Source: an uncultured Dorea sp. (lineage in GTDB: Bacteria > Bacillota_A > Clostridia > Lachnospirales > Lachnospiraceae). Taken from it: 64,000 nucleotides of DNA. The notes below the pieces were generated by a model. That model saw only the letters and a list, made by a program, of their open reading frames with translations. It was not told where the DNA came from and made no database searches. Location: contig CAJTRM010000004.1 in NCBI GenBank assembly GCA_910578865.1, positions 62,001 to 126,000 on the forward strand. The letters are read 5' to 3'. How positions within the stretch are numbered: the first letter of the stretch is position 1; each line of letters starts with the position of its first letter. The position numbers were made by a program, and so were the translations under genes. This document shows positions 44,137 to 52,704 of this stretch, one piece after another.

Positions 44137-44985
44137 ATGAGTTTTGCAGATAAAGTGTTTATTGATATGTGCAGAGATATTATTGACAACGGGACAGACA
44201 CAAGAGGGGAAAAGGTACGCCCGGTGTGGGAGGACGGGACTCCTGCCTACACGGTGAAGAGATTCGGGGTGGTGAACAGATATGATCTGTCAAAGGAGTT
44301 TCCCGCCCTCACACTCCGCAGGACGGCTATAAAGAGCTGCACCGATGAGCTTCTGTGGATCTGGCAGAAAAAATCCAATAATATCCGTGAACTGAATAGC
44401 CACATATGGGACAGCTGGGCGGATGAGGACGGTTCGATCGGCAAGGCCTACGGGTATCAGATGGGCGTAAAGCATCAGTACAGAGAGGGAATGTTTGATC
44501 AAGTGGATCGAGTGATCTATGACCTTAAAAATAATCCGTACAGCCGCCGTATCATGACAAATATTTATGTGCATCAGGATCTGTACGAGATGAACCTGTA
44601 TCCCTGTGCATACAGCATGACGTTCAATGTGACGAAAAAGCCGGGGCATGACAGGCTGACCTTGAACGGTATTTTAAACCAGCGTTCCAATGACGTGCTG
44701 ACGGCCAACAGCTGGAACGTGTGCCAGTATTCGGTGCTTCTGCATATGATGGCGCAGGTATGTGATATGGAGGTGGGAGAGTTTGTCCATGTGATTGCAG
44801 ATGCACACATTTATGACAGACACATTCCTCTTGTGGAGGAGCTGATCAAACGTGAGCCGCTTCCTGCCCCGAAGTTCTGGCTGAATCCGGAGGTGAAGGA
44901 TTTTTATGATTTTACATGCGAGGATGTAAAATTTACGGACTATAAGACGCATGAGCAGATAAGAAATATTCCGGTGGCGATATAG
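44137..44985 (+). CDS. thyA: Thymidylate synthase
   Basis: ThyA methylates dUMP to dTMP with methylene-THF, yielding dihydrofolate. The 282-residue product belongs to the divergent ThyA group that includes the main Bacillus subtilis enzyme rather than the Escherichia coli type. Motifs are RTAIKSCTDELLWIWQKKSN, GSIGKAYGYQMG, the nucleophile Cys in NLYPCAYSMTFNV, QRSNDVLTANSWNVCQYSVL and the dUMP-binding IADAHIYDRHI. The usual PCH and GLPFN-type motifs are replaced accordingly. The ATG follows AAGGAGGAAG. The dihydrofolate reductase gene follows by 12 bp, so product recycling is encoded alongside. Confidence 0.95.
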   Translation: MSFADKVFIDMCRDIIDNGTDTRGEKVRPVWEDGTPAYTVKRFGVVNRYDLSKEFPALTLRRTAIKSCTDELLWIWQKKSNNIRELNSHIWDSWADEDGSIGKAYGYQMGVKHQYREGMFDQVDRVIYDLKNNPYSRRIMTNIYVHQDLYEMNLYPCAYSMTFNVTKKPGHDRLTLNGILNQRSNDVLTANSWNVCQYSVLLHMMAQVCDMEVGEFVHVIADAHIYDRHIPLVEELIKREPLPAPKFWLNPEVKDFYDFTCEDVKFTDYKTHEQIRNIPVAI

Positions 44986-44997
44986 GAGGACAGACAG

Positions 44998-45489
44998 GTG
45001 AGATTGATCGTTGCAGTAGATAAGAACTGGGCAATTGGAAAGGATAATAAGCTGATGTGGAGTATTCCGGGAGATATGAAGTTTTTTCGGGAGACCACAA
45101 AGGGAAATGTTATTATTATGGGAAGAAAGACTCTGGAAAGCTTTCCTCAGGGGCAGCCGCTCGGGAACCGCGTCAATATTGTAATTACAAGAAATCCAGA
45201 TTACAAGGTGAAGGGAGCGGTTGTTGTCCACAGTGTGGAAGAGGCTCTGGAGGAGGCGGCGAAGCATGAGGGCGAGCCTTATGTGATCGGCGGGGAGAGT
45301 ATCTACCGGGCAATGCTGAAATACTGTGATGTGGCACTTGTCACAAAGATTGACCATGCTTTTGACGCAGATACTTATTTCCCTGATCTGGATGCAGATG
45401 AGGAGTGGGAGATGACAAACATCAGTGAGGAGCAGACCTGCTTCAATCTGGAATATTATTTTACAGTTTATGAGAGGGCAGACAGATAA
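44998..45489 (+). CDS. folA: Dihydrofolate reductase
   Basis: DHFR regenerates THF from the dihydrofolate made by ThyA. The 163-residue product shows VAVDKNWAIGKDNKLMWSIPGD, with the substrate-loop Asp at the end, NVIIMGRKTLESFP for NADPH binding, VIGGESIYRAML and a typical YFTVYER C-terminus. The canonical WxxPxD reads WSIPGD. The start is GTG 44998 after AGGAGGACAG. It is followed two bases later by the glycosyltransferase gene. Confidence 0.96.
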   Translation: MRLIVAVDKNWAIGKDNKLMWSIPGDMKFFRETTKGNVIIMGRKTLESFPQGQPLGNRVNIVITRNPDYKVKGAVVVHSVEEALEEAAKHEGEPYVIGGESIYRAMLKYCDVALVTKIDHAFDADTYFPDLDADEEWEMTNISEEQTCFNLEYYFTVYERADR

Positions 45490-45490
45490 G

Positions 45491-46795
45491 ATGAAGATCT
45501 TAAGTATTACGGCACAAAAGCCAAACAGCACAGGAAGCGGTGTGTATCTGACAGAGCTTGTAAAGGAATATGCGGCGGCCGGGCATGTGCAGGCAGTTGT
45601 GGCAGGGGTTTATGAAGAGGATAATGTAGAACTGCCGGACGGGGTAGCTTTTTACCCCGTTTATTTCTTGAGTGAGAAGCTGCCCTATGCCATTGCGGGG
45701 ATGTCCGACGAGATGCCCTATAAGAGCACGAGATATTGTGATATGACAGAGGAAATGACCGGACAGTTCCGGGAGGCATTCCTGGAGCAGGCCGGGAGGG
45801 CGGTCAGAGAGCTTGAGCCGGATGTGATCCTGTGTCATCATCTGTATCTTTTGACAGCCATCATCCGTGAAAATTTTCCGGAGTACAGGGTATATGGTTT
45901 TTGTCATAATACAGACTTGAGACAGATGAAAAAGACAAAGCTTGAGCGGAAGTTCATTGCAGATCAGATCAGGGGACTTGACCATATTTTTGTCCCGCAG
46001 CGGGCACAGGAAGAAGGAGTGCAGGAAATCTACGGGGTGGAGCCTGAAAAAATCACCCGTGTGGGGATGGGATATAACAGTGAGATTTTCTGTGTGAACA
46101 ATGAGAAAACGATGTGCAGGGCGGCCGCAGGGGACAATCCCGCGGCATATGAAGCAGAGCAGGAGAAGGGCACAGTAAAACTGGTCTTCGCCGGAAAGAT
46201 CGCGGAGAAGAAGGGGGTTATGAGCCTGCTTCGTTCTCTGACCAGACTGGCAGTGAATCAAAAGTATCTGCTTTCGCCGGAGCATATTTGCCTGTATCTT
46301 GCAGGCAGCACCGGGAATGAGGAGGAGTATGCGGCTATCCGGGAACTTGCGGAAAAATGTCCTTGCGAGGTGCGTTTCCTGGGGCGGCTGTCTCAGCCGG
46401 AGCTGGCAGAGGTATATAACAGGTGTGATATTTTTGTGCTGCCTTCGTTTTTTGAAGGAATTCCCCTTACGGTGATCGAGGCGCTGGCGTGCGGGAATCG
46501 TGTTGTCATGACAGATCTGCCGGGAATTGCAGACTGGCTGTCTGATGCAGTGCCGGGGGCAGATATCCGTTATGTCAGGATGCCGGGAATGTGCAATGCA
46601 GATGAACCGGTGGAGGAGGATCTGCCGGCCTTTGAGGAAAGACTTGAAGATGCACTGGCCCAGAGTATCCTGCAGGGGAAAACCAGGAGGGCGGATATGA
46701 GCCGGATCTCCTGGACAGGTATCAGCCGCAGGGTGTTGGAGAGGGACGATGCAATTGATGAAAAATATTCTGTAAGGCGGAATTCAGATGGATAA
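45491..46795 (+). CDS. GT4-type glycosyltransferase
   Basis: The 434-residue protein has the GT-B fold of family 4: an N-terminal Rossmann domain (ITAQKPNSTGSGVYLTELVKEY at the acceptor loop), a linker, and a C-terminal donor domain with LVFAGKIAEKKGVMSLLRSL, FLGRLSQPELAEVYNRCDIF and the retaining-enzyme signature PSFFEGIPLTVIEALACG (EX7E). Donor and acceptor are unknown. ATG 45491 is two bases after the DHFR stop, suggesting coupling to the folate genes, although the frame is open further up. The ribosome site is weak. Confidence 0.85.
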   Translation: MKILSITAQKPNSTGSGVYLTELVKEYAAAGHVQAVVAGVYEEDNVELPDGVAFYPVYFLSEKLPYAIAGMSDEMPYKSTRYCDMTEEMTGQFREAFLEQAGRAVRELEPDVILCHHLYLLTAIIRENFPEYRVYGFCHNTDLRQMKKTKLERKFIADQIRGLDHIFVPQRAQEEGVQEIYGVEPEKITRVGMGYNSEIFCVNNEKTMCRAAAGDNPAAYEAEQEKGTVKLVFAGKIAEKKGVMSLLRSLTRLAVNQKYLLSPEHICLYLAGSTGNEEEYAAIRELAEKCPCEVRFLGRLSQPELAEVYNRCDIFVLPSFFEGIPLTVIEALACGNRVVMTDLPGIADWLSDAVPGADIRYVRMPGMCNADEPVEEDLPAFEERLEDALAQSILQGKTRRADMSRISWTGISRRVLERDDAIDEKYSVRRNSDG

Positions 46796-46804
46796 AATAA
46801 TCAG

Positions 46805-46834
46805 TTGACAATGCTCAGCCGAATCGACTATAAT
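46805..46834 (+). promoter_or_regulatory. Promoter of the ilvB T-box transcript
   Basis: TTGACA (46805-46810), 18-bp spacer, TATAAT (46829-46834). The predicted start is near 46841, about 20 nt before stem I of the T-box. Confidence 0.85.
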
Positions 46835-46861
46835 AATTACAATTATCTGACAAATGTTATG

Positions 46862-47152
46862 ACAGGGAGGAGTACATAAGTGCCCGAAGCAAAGAGAGAA
46901 GACGGATGGTGCAAGTCTTCGTGAAGGATTTGTGGAAGTAGCCCTCGAACAGTGAACCGAAAGCATATGACCTTCCGGGTATGGAAATGAGAAAAGGTGC
47001 AAGTAGACTTCAACGTAATCCCAGCGTTAACGGGGAGCGGTATCGGAAAAGAATTCCTGTGCCGGCAGAGTGCAGAGACGGTGGTCTTTGAAGTTAGGTG
47101 GTAACACGGATGTTATATTCGCCCTAAGCATATGGCTTAGGGCGTTCGTTTT
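46862..47152 (+). ncRNA. T-box leader of ilvB
   Basis: A T-box riboswitch senses uncharged tRNA by codon-anticodon pairing in stem I and by the tRNA 3' end at the T-box. Stem I is closed by GGGAGG/CCTTCC and has the distal loop GGTGCAAG inside GAAGAC/GTCTTC. The T-box sequence TTAGGTGGTAACACGG lies at 47094-47109. The terminator is CGCCCTAAGC/GCTTAGGGCG (47120-47144) followed by TTCGTTTT. The specifier codon could not be fixed by eye; with ilvB downstream a branched-chain amino acid (Leu, Ile or Val) is expected. Confidence 0.92.
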
Positions 47153-47181
47153 GTCAGAAAAAATACAGGAGGTTGTTGAGA

Positions 47182-48903
47182 ATGAAGAAAATCAGTGGAA
47201 ACAAATTACTGGTGAAGGCGCTTCGCGAGGAAGGAGTAGATATCCTGTTCGGTTATCCAGGCGCGTGTACCATTGACATTGGCGATGAGCTTTATAGACA
47301 GGACTATACAAAAGTGATTCTTCCAAGGCAGGAGGTGGCACTTGTCCATGAGGCAGATGCCTACGCAAGGTCTACGGGGAAAGTGGGTGTCTGCATGGTG
47401 ACCAGCGGGCCGGGCGCCACGAATCTGGTGACCGGGCTTGCGACGGCATACTACGACAGTGTACCGCTGGTGTGTTTTACCGGGCAGGTAGCGAGGCACC
47501 TCATCGGAAATGACGCCTTTCAGGAGGTGGATATTGTCGGAATTACCAGAAGCATTACCAAATATGGAGTGACAGTGAGAAGAAGAGAGGATCTCGGCCG
47601 GATTATAAAGGAAGCGTTTTATATTGCACGGACGGGAAGGCCGGGGCCGGTTTTGATTGACCTTCCGAAGGACGTAATGGGAGAACTGGGGGACGGCGAA
47701 TATCCGAAGGATGTCAATATCCGGGGGTATAAGCCAAATACAGGTGTACATATCGGGCAGCTGAAGCGTGCCATCAAGATGCTCGGCAAAGCAAAGCGGC
47801 CGCTGTTTCTGGCAGGCGGAGGCGTCAATATTGCAAGGGCGAATGAAGTGTTTACAGAGCTTGTGGAAAAGACAAATGTCCCGGTCGTTACAACGGTTAT
47901 GGGAAGAGGGGCAATTGCTACTAATCATCCGCTCTATATCGGAAATCTGGGAATGCATGGAGCGTATGCATGTAATATGGCGGTCGGCGAATGTGATCTG
48001 CTGTTTTCCATAGGTACAAGGTTTAATGACCGGATCACCGGAAAACTTCATTCTTTCGCTCCAAAGGCTCAGATCGTACACATTGACATTGATACGGCTG
48101 CAATCTCAAAAAATGTACAGGTGGATGTGCCGATTGTGGCAGATGCCAGGGAGGCTATAGAGAAAATGCTGGAGTATGTGTCAGAATGCGGGACGCAGCG
48201 GTGGCTCGACCAGGTGGAAGGATGGAAACAGGAACACCCTATGGCAATGAAAAGAAAGCCTATTATGACGCCGCAGGATATTATTGATACGCTGAACCGG
48301 GTGTTTGACCAGGCCATTGTGGTGACGGATGTGGGTCAGCATCAGATGTTTGCGGCTCAGTTTGTAGAGGTTACAAAAGGAAAGAGGCTTTTGATGTCAG
48401 GGGGTCTCGGGACTATGGGATATGGACTGCCGGGCGCCATCGGGGCGAAAATCGGCAATCCGGATACGCCCGTTATTTCCATTTCCGGCGACGGCGGGAT
48501 GCAGATGAATATCCAGGAAATTGCCACGGCAGTATTGGAGGAGCTTCCGATTATTTCCTGTATTTTTAACAACAATAACCTGGGGATGGTACGCCAGTGG
48601 CAGAAGCTGTTCTATGGAAAGCGTTATTCTATGACCTGCCTGCGCTCCGGCGCCGCCTGCCGGGGAAGGTGCGGGGAGGTGGAATGCCCTGCGTATACGC
48701 CGGATTTCATTAAACTGGCAGAGAGCTACGGCGCTATTGGCATCCGGGTGACAAAAAAAGAAGAGATTGAGCCTGCGTTCCGGGAAGCAATGAAGAGTAC
48801 AAAAACGCCGGTGATCATTGAGTTCGAGATCGATCCGGAGGATCTGGTGTATCCGATGATCCAGCCGGGCGGAACGTTAGAAGATATGATTCTGGATTGT
48901 TAG
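47182..48903 (+). CDS. ilvB: Acetolactate synthase, large subunit
   Basis: IlvB condenses two pyruvates, or pyruvate and 2-oxobutyrate, in the first common step of branched-chain amino acid synthesis, with ThDP. The 573-residue product has GYPGACTIDIGDELY, the catalytic Glu in PRQEVALVHEADAYAR, GPGATNLVTGLA, a central FAD-type domain and the ThDP motif GDGGMQMNIQEIATA...NNNNLGMV. A segment near residue 495 carries four Cys (CLRSGAACRGRCGEVEC) just before YTPDFIKLAESYG. ATG 47182 follows AGGAGG. It is controlled by the T-box. Confidence 0.95.
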   Translation: MKKISGNKLLVKALREEGVDILFGYPGACTIDIGDELYRQDYTKVILPRQEVALVHEADAYARSTGKVGVCMVTSGPGATNLVTGLATAYYDSVPLVCFTGQVARHLIGNDAFQEVDIVGITRSITKYGVTVRRREDLGRIIKEAFYIARTGRPGPVLIDLPKDVMGELGDGEYPKDVNIRGYKPNTGVHIGQLKRAIKMLGKAKRPLFLAGGGVNIARANEVFTELVEKTNVPVVTTVMGRGAIATNHPLYIGNLGMHGAYACNMAVGECDLLFSIGTRFNDRITGKLHSFAPKAQIVHIDIDTAAISKNVQVDVPIVADAREAIEKMLEYVSECGTQRWLDQVEGWKQEHPMAMKRKPIMTPQDIIDTLNRVFDQAIVVTDVGQHQMFAAQFVEVTKGKRLLMSGGLGTMGYGLPGAIGAKIGNPDTPVISISGDGGMQMNIQEIATAVLEELPIISCIFNNNNLGMVRQWQKLFYGKRYSMTCLRSGAACRGRCGEVECPAYTPDFIKLAESYGAIGIRVTKKEEIEPAFREAMKSTKTPVIIEFEIDPEDLVYPMIQPGGTLEDMILDC

Positions 48904-48917
48904 TGGAGGGAAGGAAT

Positions 48918-49430
48918 ATGAGTGGAAACGGAATGAAAAAAAGATGGATTTCTCTGTATGTAGAGAATCAGGTTGGTGTCCTTTCAAAAATATCCGGCCT
49001 GTTCTCCGGCAAATCATACAATATGGACAGTCTTACTGTGGGAACCACAGAGGATCCGACAATTTCCAGGATGACCATTGCGACGGTCAGTGACGATGAG
49101 ACTTTTGAGCAGATCAAAAAGCAGCTGAACCGTCTGGTAGAGGTGATTAAGGTCATTGATTTTACGGATATATTTGTAAGGATGAAGGAAATATTATATG
49201 TAAAAGTGCGCAAATGTACGCCAGAAGATAAGGTGGAGCTGTTCCAGATCGCAGAGACCTTTCGTGCCAAGGTCATTGATTACGGGAAGGAGAGTCTTCT
49301 TCTGGAATTTGTGCAGACAGCTACGAAAAACGATGCTGTTATCAAGCTGATGAAGGAAGAATTCAAGAGCATCGAGGTAGTCAGAGGCGGAAGTGTAGGG
49401 ATTGAATCCATCAGTATGATGGAGCGGTAA
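48918..49430 (+). CDS. ilvN: Acetolactate synthase, small (regulatory) subunit
   Basis: IlvN (IlvH-type) activates the catalytic subunit and mediates feedback inhibition, usually by valine. The 170-residue product has an N-terminal ACT domain (ISLYVENQVGVLSKISGLFSGKSYNMDSLTVG) and a C-terminal regulatory domain (VELFQIAETFRAKVIDYG). ATG 48918 follows GGAGGGAAGG. It lies 14 bp after ilvB in the same transcript. Confidence 0.95.
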   Translation: MSGNGMKKRWISLYVENQVGVLSKISGLFSGKSYNMDSLTVGTTEDPTISRMTIATVSDDETFEQIKKQLNRLVEVIKVIDFTDIFVRMKEILYVKVRKCTPEDKVELFQIAETFRAKVIDYGKESLLLEFVQTATKNDAVIKLMKEEFKSIEVVRGGSVGIESISMMER

Positions 49431-49474
49431 GGAAGTGCGATTTTTTGTTTTTATGCAAAAAACAGAGTGCACTC

Positions 49475-49503
49475 TTGAATTTCCGGGACAATGGTATTAT
49501 AAT
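49475..49503 (+). promoter_or_regulatory. Promoter of the branched-chain aminotransferase gene
   Basis: TTGAAT (49475-49480), 17-bp spacer, TATAAT (49498-49503), about 55 bp upstream of the gene. Confidence 0.8.
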
Positions 49504-49559
49504 AAGCTCAGATTATAAAAGAAGAATCATAATTATAGAAAGAACGGAGGAGAATGAGG

Positions 49560-50585
49560 ATGGAGAAGAAGAATATTGACTGGGGAAATCTGGGATTTAA
49601 TTATATAGAGACGGATCAGAGATACGTTTCACACTATAAAAACGGAGCATGGGATGAGGGTGCTATGACCTCAGAGTCCAGCGTGGTCATCAATGAGTGT
49701 GCATGTGTGCTTCAGTATGCACAGACCTGCTTTGAAGGATTGAAGGCTTATACAACAGAGGATGGGAATATCGTGATGTTCCGTCCGGATCTGAATGCCA
49801 AAAGGATGGCGGATACGGCAGTGAGGCTTCAGATGCCGGCGTTTCCGGAGGATCGGTTTGTGGATGCAGTTCACAAAGTGGTGGAAGCAAATGCGGCGTA
49901 TGTTCCTCCATATGGTTCCGGAGCTACGTTATATCTGCGACCGTTTCTATTTGGCTCTAATGCAATCATCGGAGTAAAGCCTGCGGACGAGTACCAGTTC
50001 CGTACGTTTGCCACACCGGTAGGGCCGTATTTTAAAGGCGGCGCGAAGCCGATCACACTCCGGGTATGTGACTATGACCGTGCTGCTCCTCACGGGACGG
50101 GGCATATAAAAGCAGGGCTTAATTATGCCATGAGTCTGTATGCGATTGTGGACGCACATAATCAGGGCTATGACGAGAATATGTACCTGGATGCCGCGAC
50201 AAGGACGAAGGTGGAGGAGACCGGCGGAGCGAATTTTATCTTTGTAACGAAAGACGGAAAGGTTGTGACGCCGAAATCACCGACCATCCTCCCGTCGATT
50301 ACCAGGCGTTCTCTCATGCATGTTGCCGAGAAATATCTGGGTCTTGAAGTGGAGGAGAGGGAAGTGTTTTTCGATGAAGTAAAGGATTTTGCCGAGTGCG
50401 GGCTCTGCGGTACGGCAGCAGTGATCTCTCCTGTCGGGAAAGTGGTCGATCATGGGAACGAGATATGCTTCCCATCCGGAATGGAGGAGATGGGGCCGGT
50501 CACAAGGAAATTGTATGATACACTGACTGGGATTCAGATGGGACGTATTGAAGCGCCGGAAGGCTGGATCCACAGAGTTTGTTAG
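49560..50585 (+). CDS. ilvE: Branched-chain-amino-acid aminotransferase
   Basis: This PLP enzyme carries out the last step of Leu, Ile and Val synthesis. The 341-residue class IV aminotransferase shows QTCFEGLKAYTTEDG, LYLRPFLFGSNAIIGV, the PLP Lys in GTGHIKAGLNYA near residue 185, and EETGGANFIFV and LPSITRRSLMHVA at the cofactor site. ATG 49560 is 9 nt after CGGAGG; an ATG two codons earlier is too close. It has its own promoter, so it can be expressed apart from the T-box transcript. A long palindrome ends the unit. Confidence 0.95.
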   Translation: MEKKNIDWGNLGFNYIETDQRYVSHYKNGAWDEGAMTSESSVVINECACVLQYAQTCFEGLKAYTTEDGNIVMFRPDLNAKRMADTAVRLQMPAFPEDRFVDAVHKVVEANAAYVPPYGSGATLYLRPFLFGSNAIIGVKPADEYQFRTFATPVGPYFKGGAKPITLRVCDYDRAAPHGTGHIKAGLNYAMSLYAIVDAHNQGYDENMYLDAATRTKVEETGGANFIFVTKDGKVVTPKSPTILPSITRRSLMHVAEKYLGLEVEEREVFFDEVKDFAECGLCGTAAVISPVGKVVDHGNEICFPSGMEEMGPVTRKLYDTLTGIQMGRIEAPEGWIHRVC

Positions 50586-50623
50586 TTTACCTGTTATGGC
50601 AGTAGTTTAATAAAAGACGCAAA

Positions 50624-50681
50624 AATAAGAGAAGTCCGGGATACAAGTAGCAATCCATTTGTATCCCGGACTTCTCTTATT
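50624..50681. terminator. Long palindrome C / terminator after ilvE
   Basis: A perfect 23-bp arm (50624-50646) pairs with 50659-50681 around a 12-nt loop. Read on the minus strand the core is GGGATACAAATGGATTG, matching palindromes A and B. No T-run follows on the plus strand. Confidence 0.8.
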
Positions 50682-50726
50682 GACGGGAGTGTATATATAG
50701 TTTTTTGAATAAACAGTATAAAACAG

Positions 50727-50763
50727 TTGACAACAGTTATAAACTGTTATATACTGTTAACAG
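50727..50763 (+). promoter_or_regulatory. Promoter with GntR operators upstream of the ABC operon
   Basis: TTGACA (50727-50732), 17-bp spacer, TATACT (50750-50755). The spacer is almost filled by the palindrome AACAGTT-ATA-AACTGTT (50732-50748). A second palindrome, CTGTTAACAG, lies at 50754-50763, and further AACAG half-sites lie just upstream. The layout predicts direct repression by the GntR protein encoded next. Confidence 0.8.
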
Positions 50764-50778
50764 CAAAGGAGGAATAAA

Positions 50779-51150
50779 ATGAAAATAATAATTAATCATT
50801 CTTCCATGCAGCCAATCTATGAGCAGATTACTGAACAAGTCAAAGGAAAGATTATGAAAGGAGAGCTGCAGGCAGATACCCTTCTTCCCTCTGTCCGTAC
50901 ATTGGCGAAGGAGCTGAAGGTCAGTGCATTGACAGTCAAGAAGGCTTATGATTCTCTGACACAGGAAGGGTTCATTATTACAGTGCATGGAAAGGGAAGC
51001 TTCGTGGCATTTACAAATCAGAGTATGATGCTGGAGGAGAAAAAGAAAGAGGTGGAGGCTGATCTGGAGATGGCCATCCGGAAAGGCAGAAGCTGCGGCA
51101 TGAGCAACGAGGAGATTTTACAGTTATTTGAGATTGTTTTGGAGGAATAG
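50779..51150 (+). CDS. GntR family regulator, YtrA subfamily
   Basis: The 123-residue protein has an N-terminal GntR winged helix (PIYEQITEQVKGKIMKGELQ and LPSVRTLAKELKVSALTVKKAYDSL, residues 11-58) and only a short C-terminal helix, the YtrA type. These regulators usually repress a linked ABC transporter operon and respond to cell-envelope stress. The ATG follows AAAGGAGG. Operators lie inside its own promoter. It is followed after 4 bp by the ABC ATPase gene. Confidence 0.92.
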   Translation: MKIIINHSSMQPIYEQITEQVKGKIMKGELQADTLLPSVRTLAKELKVSALTVKKAYDSLTQEGFIITVHGKGSFVAFTNQSMMLEEKKKEVEADLEMAIRKGRSCGMSNEEILQLFEIVLEE

Positions 51151-51154
51151 CAGG

Positions 51155-52000
51155 ATGTTAAGGTTAGAGAATGTGAAAAAACAATATAAGGATTTTGAAC
51201 TGGATTGTTCGATTCATGTGAAGCCTGGTTATGTTACGGGGTTGATCGGGGCAAATGGTGCAGGAAAGAGTACCGCCTTTAAGGCGATTCTGGGGCTTAT
51301 CCATACGGACGGCGGAAGGATTGAGATCTTTGGCAGGCCGGCAGAGGAAATGACAGTAAAGGATAAGGAAAGATTTGGCGTGGTGCTGGCTGATTCTGGA
51401 TTCGGCGGTTATCTGACTATTCGGGATCTGTGTCCGGTTCTGAAGAGTATGTATAAACATTTTTCGGCCGGGGAGTTTGAGGCAAGATGTAAGAAGTTCC
51501 GATTGCCTCTGAATAAGAAAATCAAAGAATTCTCTACCGGAATGAAGCGGAAGCTTCAAGTGCTGGCAGCCATTTCCCATCGGGCAGATCTGCTGATCCT
51601 GGATGAACCTACGGCCGGGCTTGATGTGGTGGCAAGGGATGAACTGCTTGGACTTCTCAGGGAGTACATGGAAGAGGAAGGACGCGCGGTTTTGATCAGT
51701 TCACATATCTCCGGTGACCTGGAAGATTTTTGTGATGATATCTATATGATCAATGACGGGAAGATCGTCCTTCACGAGGATACAGATGTGCTGCTGAATG
51801 ACTATGGGATCCTGAAGCTTGACAAGGAACAGTATGACATGGTGGAGAAGGAATATGTGCTCTGCCATAAAAAAGAAGGGTTTGGTTATAGCTGCCTGAC
51901 AGACCAGAAGCAGTTTTATCAGGAAAATTATCCGGATATCGTAGTGGAGAAAGGCAGCATAGATGAAGTGATTCTGATGATGATCGGAGGTGAGCGATAA
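51155..52000 (+). CDS. ABC transporter ATP-binding protein
   Basis: The 281-residue ATPase has Walker A GANGAGKST at residues 37-45, Q-loop region, the signature in EFSTGMKRKLQVLAA, Walker B LLILDEPTAGLD and the switch His in LISSHISGDLE. The C-terminal extension after residue 215 is family-typical for exporters of this class. Start ATG 51155 follows GGAGGAATAG. The last base of its stop is the first of the permease start, so the two are coupled. Substrate unknown; lantibiotic- or antibiotic-type export is common in YtrA-linked operons. Confidence 0.92.
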   Translation: MLRLENVKKQYKDFELDCSIHVKPGYVTGLIGANGAGKSTAFKAILGLIHTDGGRIEIFGRPAEEMTVKDKERFGVVLADSGFGGYLTIRDLCPVLKSMYKHFSAGEFEARCKKFRLPLNKKIKEFSTGMKRKLQVLAAISHRADLLILDEPTAGLDVVARDELLGLLREYMEEEGRAVLISSHISGDLEDFCDDIYMINDGKIVLHEDTDVLLNDYGILKLDKEQYDMVEKEYVLCHKKEGFGYSCLTDQKQFYQENYPDIVVEKGSIDEVILMMIGGER

Positions 52001-52647
52001 TGAAGGGCTTATTGATTAAGGATTTTAAAATGCTAAAGAGTCAGAAACAGTTTTTTGCAATCATTACGTTGATCGGTATTCTTTTTTTGGCTACTTATAA
52101 TAGCATGTCATTTGTGATCAGTTATATTACGATTGTATTCGCTATGTTTGGGATTACATCTTTGAGTTACGATGAAGCAGACAATGGGACGGCGTATCTG
52201 TTTTCGCTTCCTTTTGATCGGAAGACCTATGTGGCAGAAAAATATATTTTCAGTTTTCTGATGTTGCTTACAGGCTGGGGAATCATTACTGTATTATCTG
52301 TAATTGTCAGTTTTATACGGGGAATGGAATTCGACAGCTGGGAGATGGGGGCGACGTCACTGTCAGTCATCACACTATCCATCCTGTTTTTATCAGTGTC
52401 TTTTCCTATAGAATTCAAATTTGGAGTAGAAAAAGGCAGGATTGGATTCATAGCAACCTTTGCTCTGCTTTTCATAGGGTTTTATTATTTGGCCAAAATA
52501 GCGTCGATCGAACCGGCTGAATTGTTTGAGAAAATAGTGTCCTGCCCTGTAATTGTGCTGGCAGCAGTATTGTGTGCATTGTGGGCTGCAGTCGTCGGTA
52601 TTTCGGTGGCGATCTCTATAAGGATCGTTGCGAAAAAAGAGTACTAA
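52000..52647 (+). CDS. ABC-2 type permease
   Basis: The 215-residue protein has about six membrane helices (beginning near residues 18-37 and 42-58) and a LPFDRKTYVAEKYIFS segment after the second, a hallmark of ABC-2 permeases in YtrA-type operons. It should form the membrane part of the exporter with the preceding ATPase. A 12-bp hairpin follows the stop. Confidence 0.85.
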   Translation: MKGLLIKDFKMLKSQKQFFAIITLIGILFLATYNSMSFVISYITIVFAMFGITSLSYDEADNGTAYLFSLPFDRKTYVAEKYIFSFLMLLTGWGIITVLSVIVSFIRGMEFDSWEMGATSLSVITLSILFLSVSFPIEFKFGVEKGRIGFIATFALLFIGFYYLAKIASIEPAELFEKIVSCPVIVLAAVLCALWAAVVGISVAISIRIVAKKEY

Positions 52648-52651
52648 AACC

Positions 52652-52682
52652 GTAACAGTTCAGCCATAGCCTGAACTGTTAC
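52652..52682. other. Hairpin after the ABC permease gene carrying GntR-type half-sites
   Basis: GTAACAGTTCAG pairs perfectly with CTGAACTGTTAC around CCATAGC. There is no T-run. The arms contain AACAGTT and AACTGTT, the same half-sites as in the operator at 50732-50748 but spaced further apart. Confidence 0.55.
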
Positions 52683-52704
52683 CTAAACCGGTTATAAATT
52701 TACA

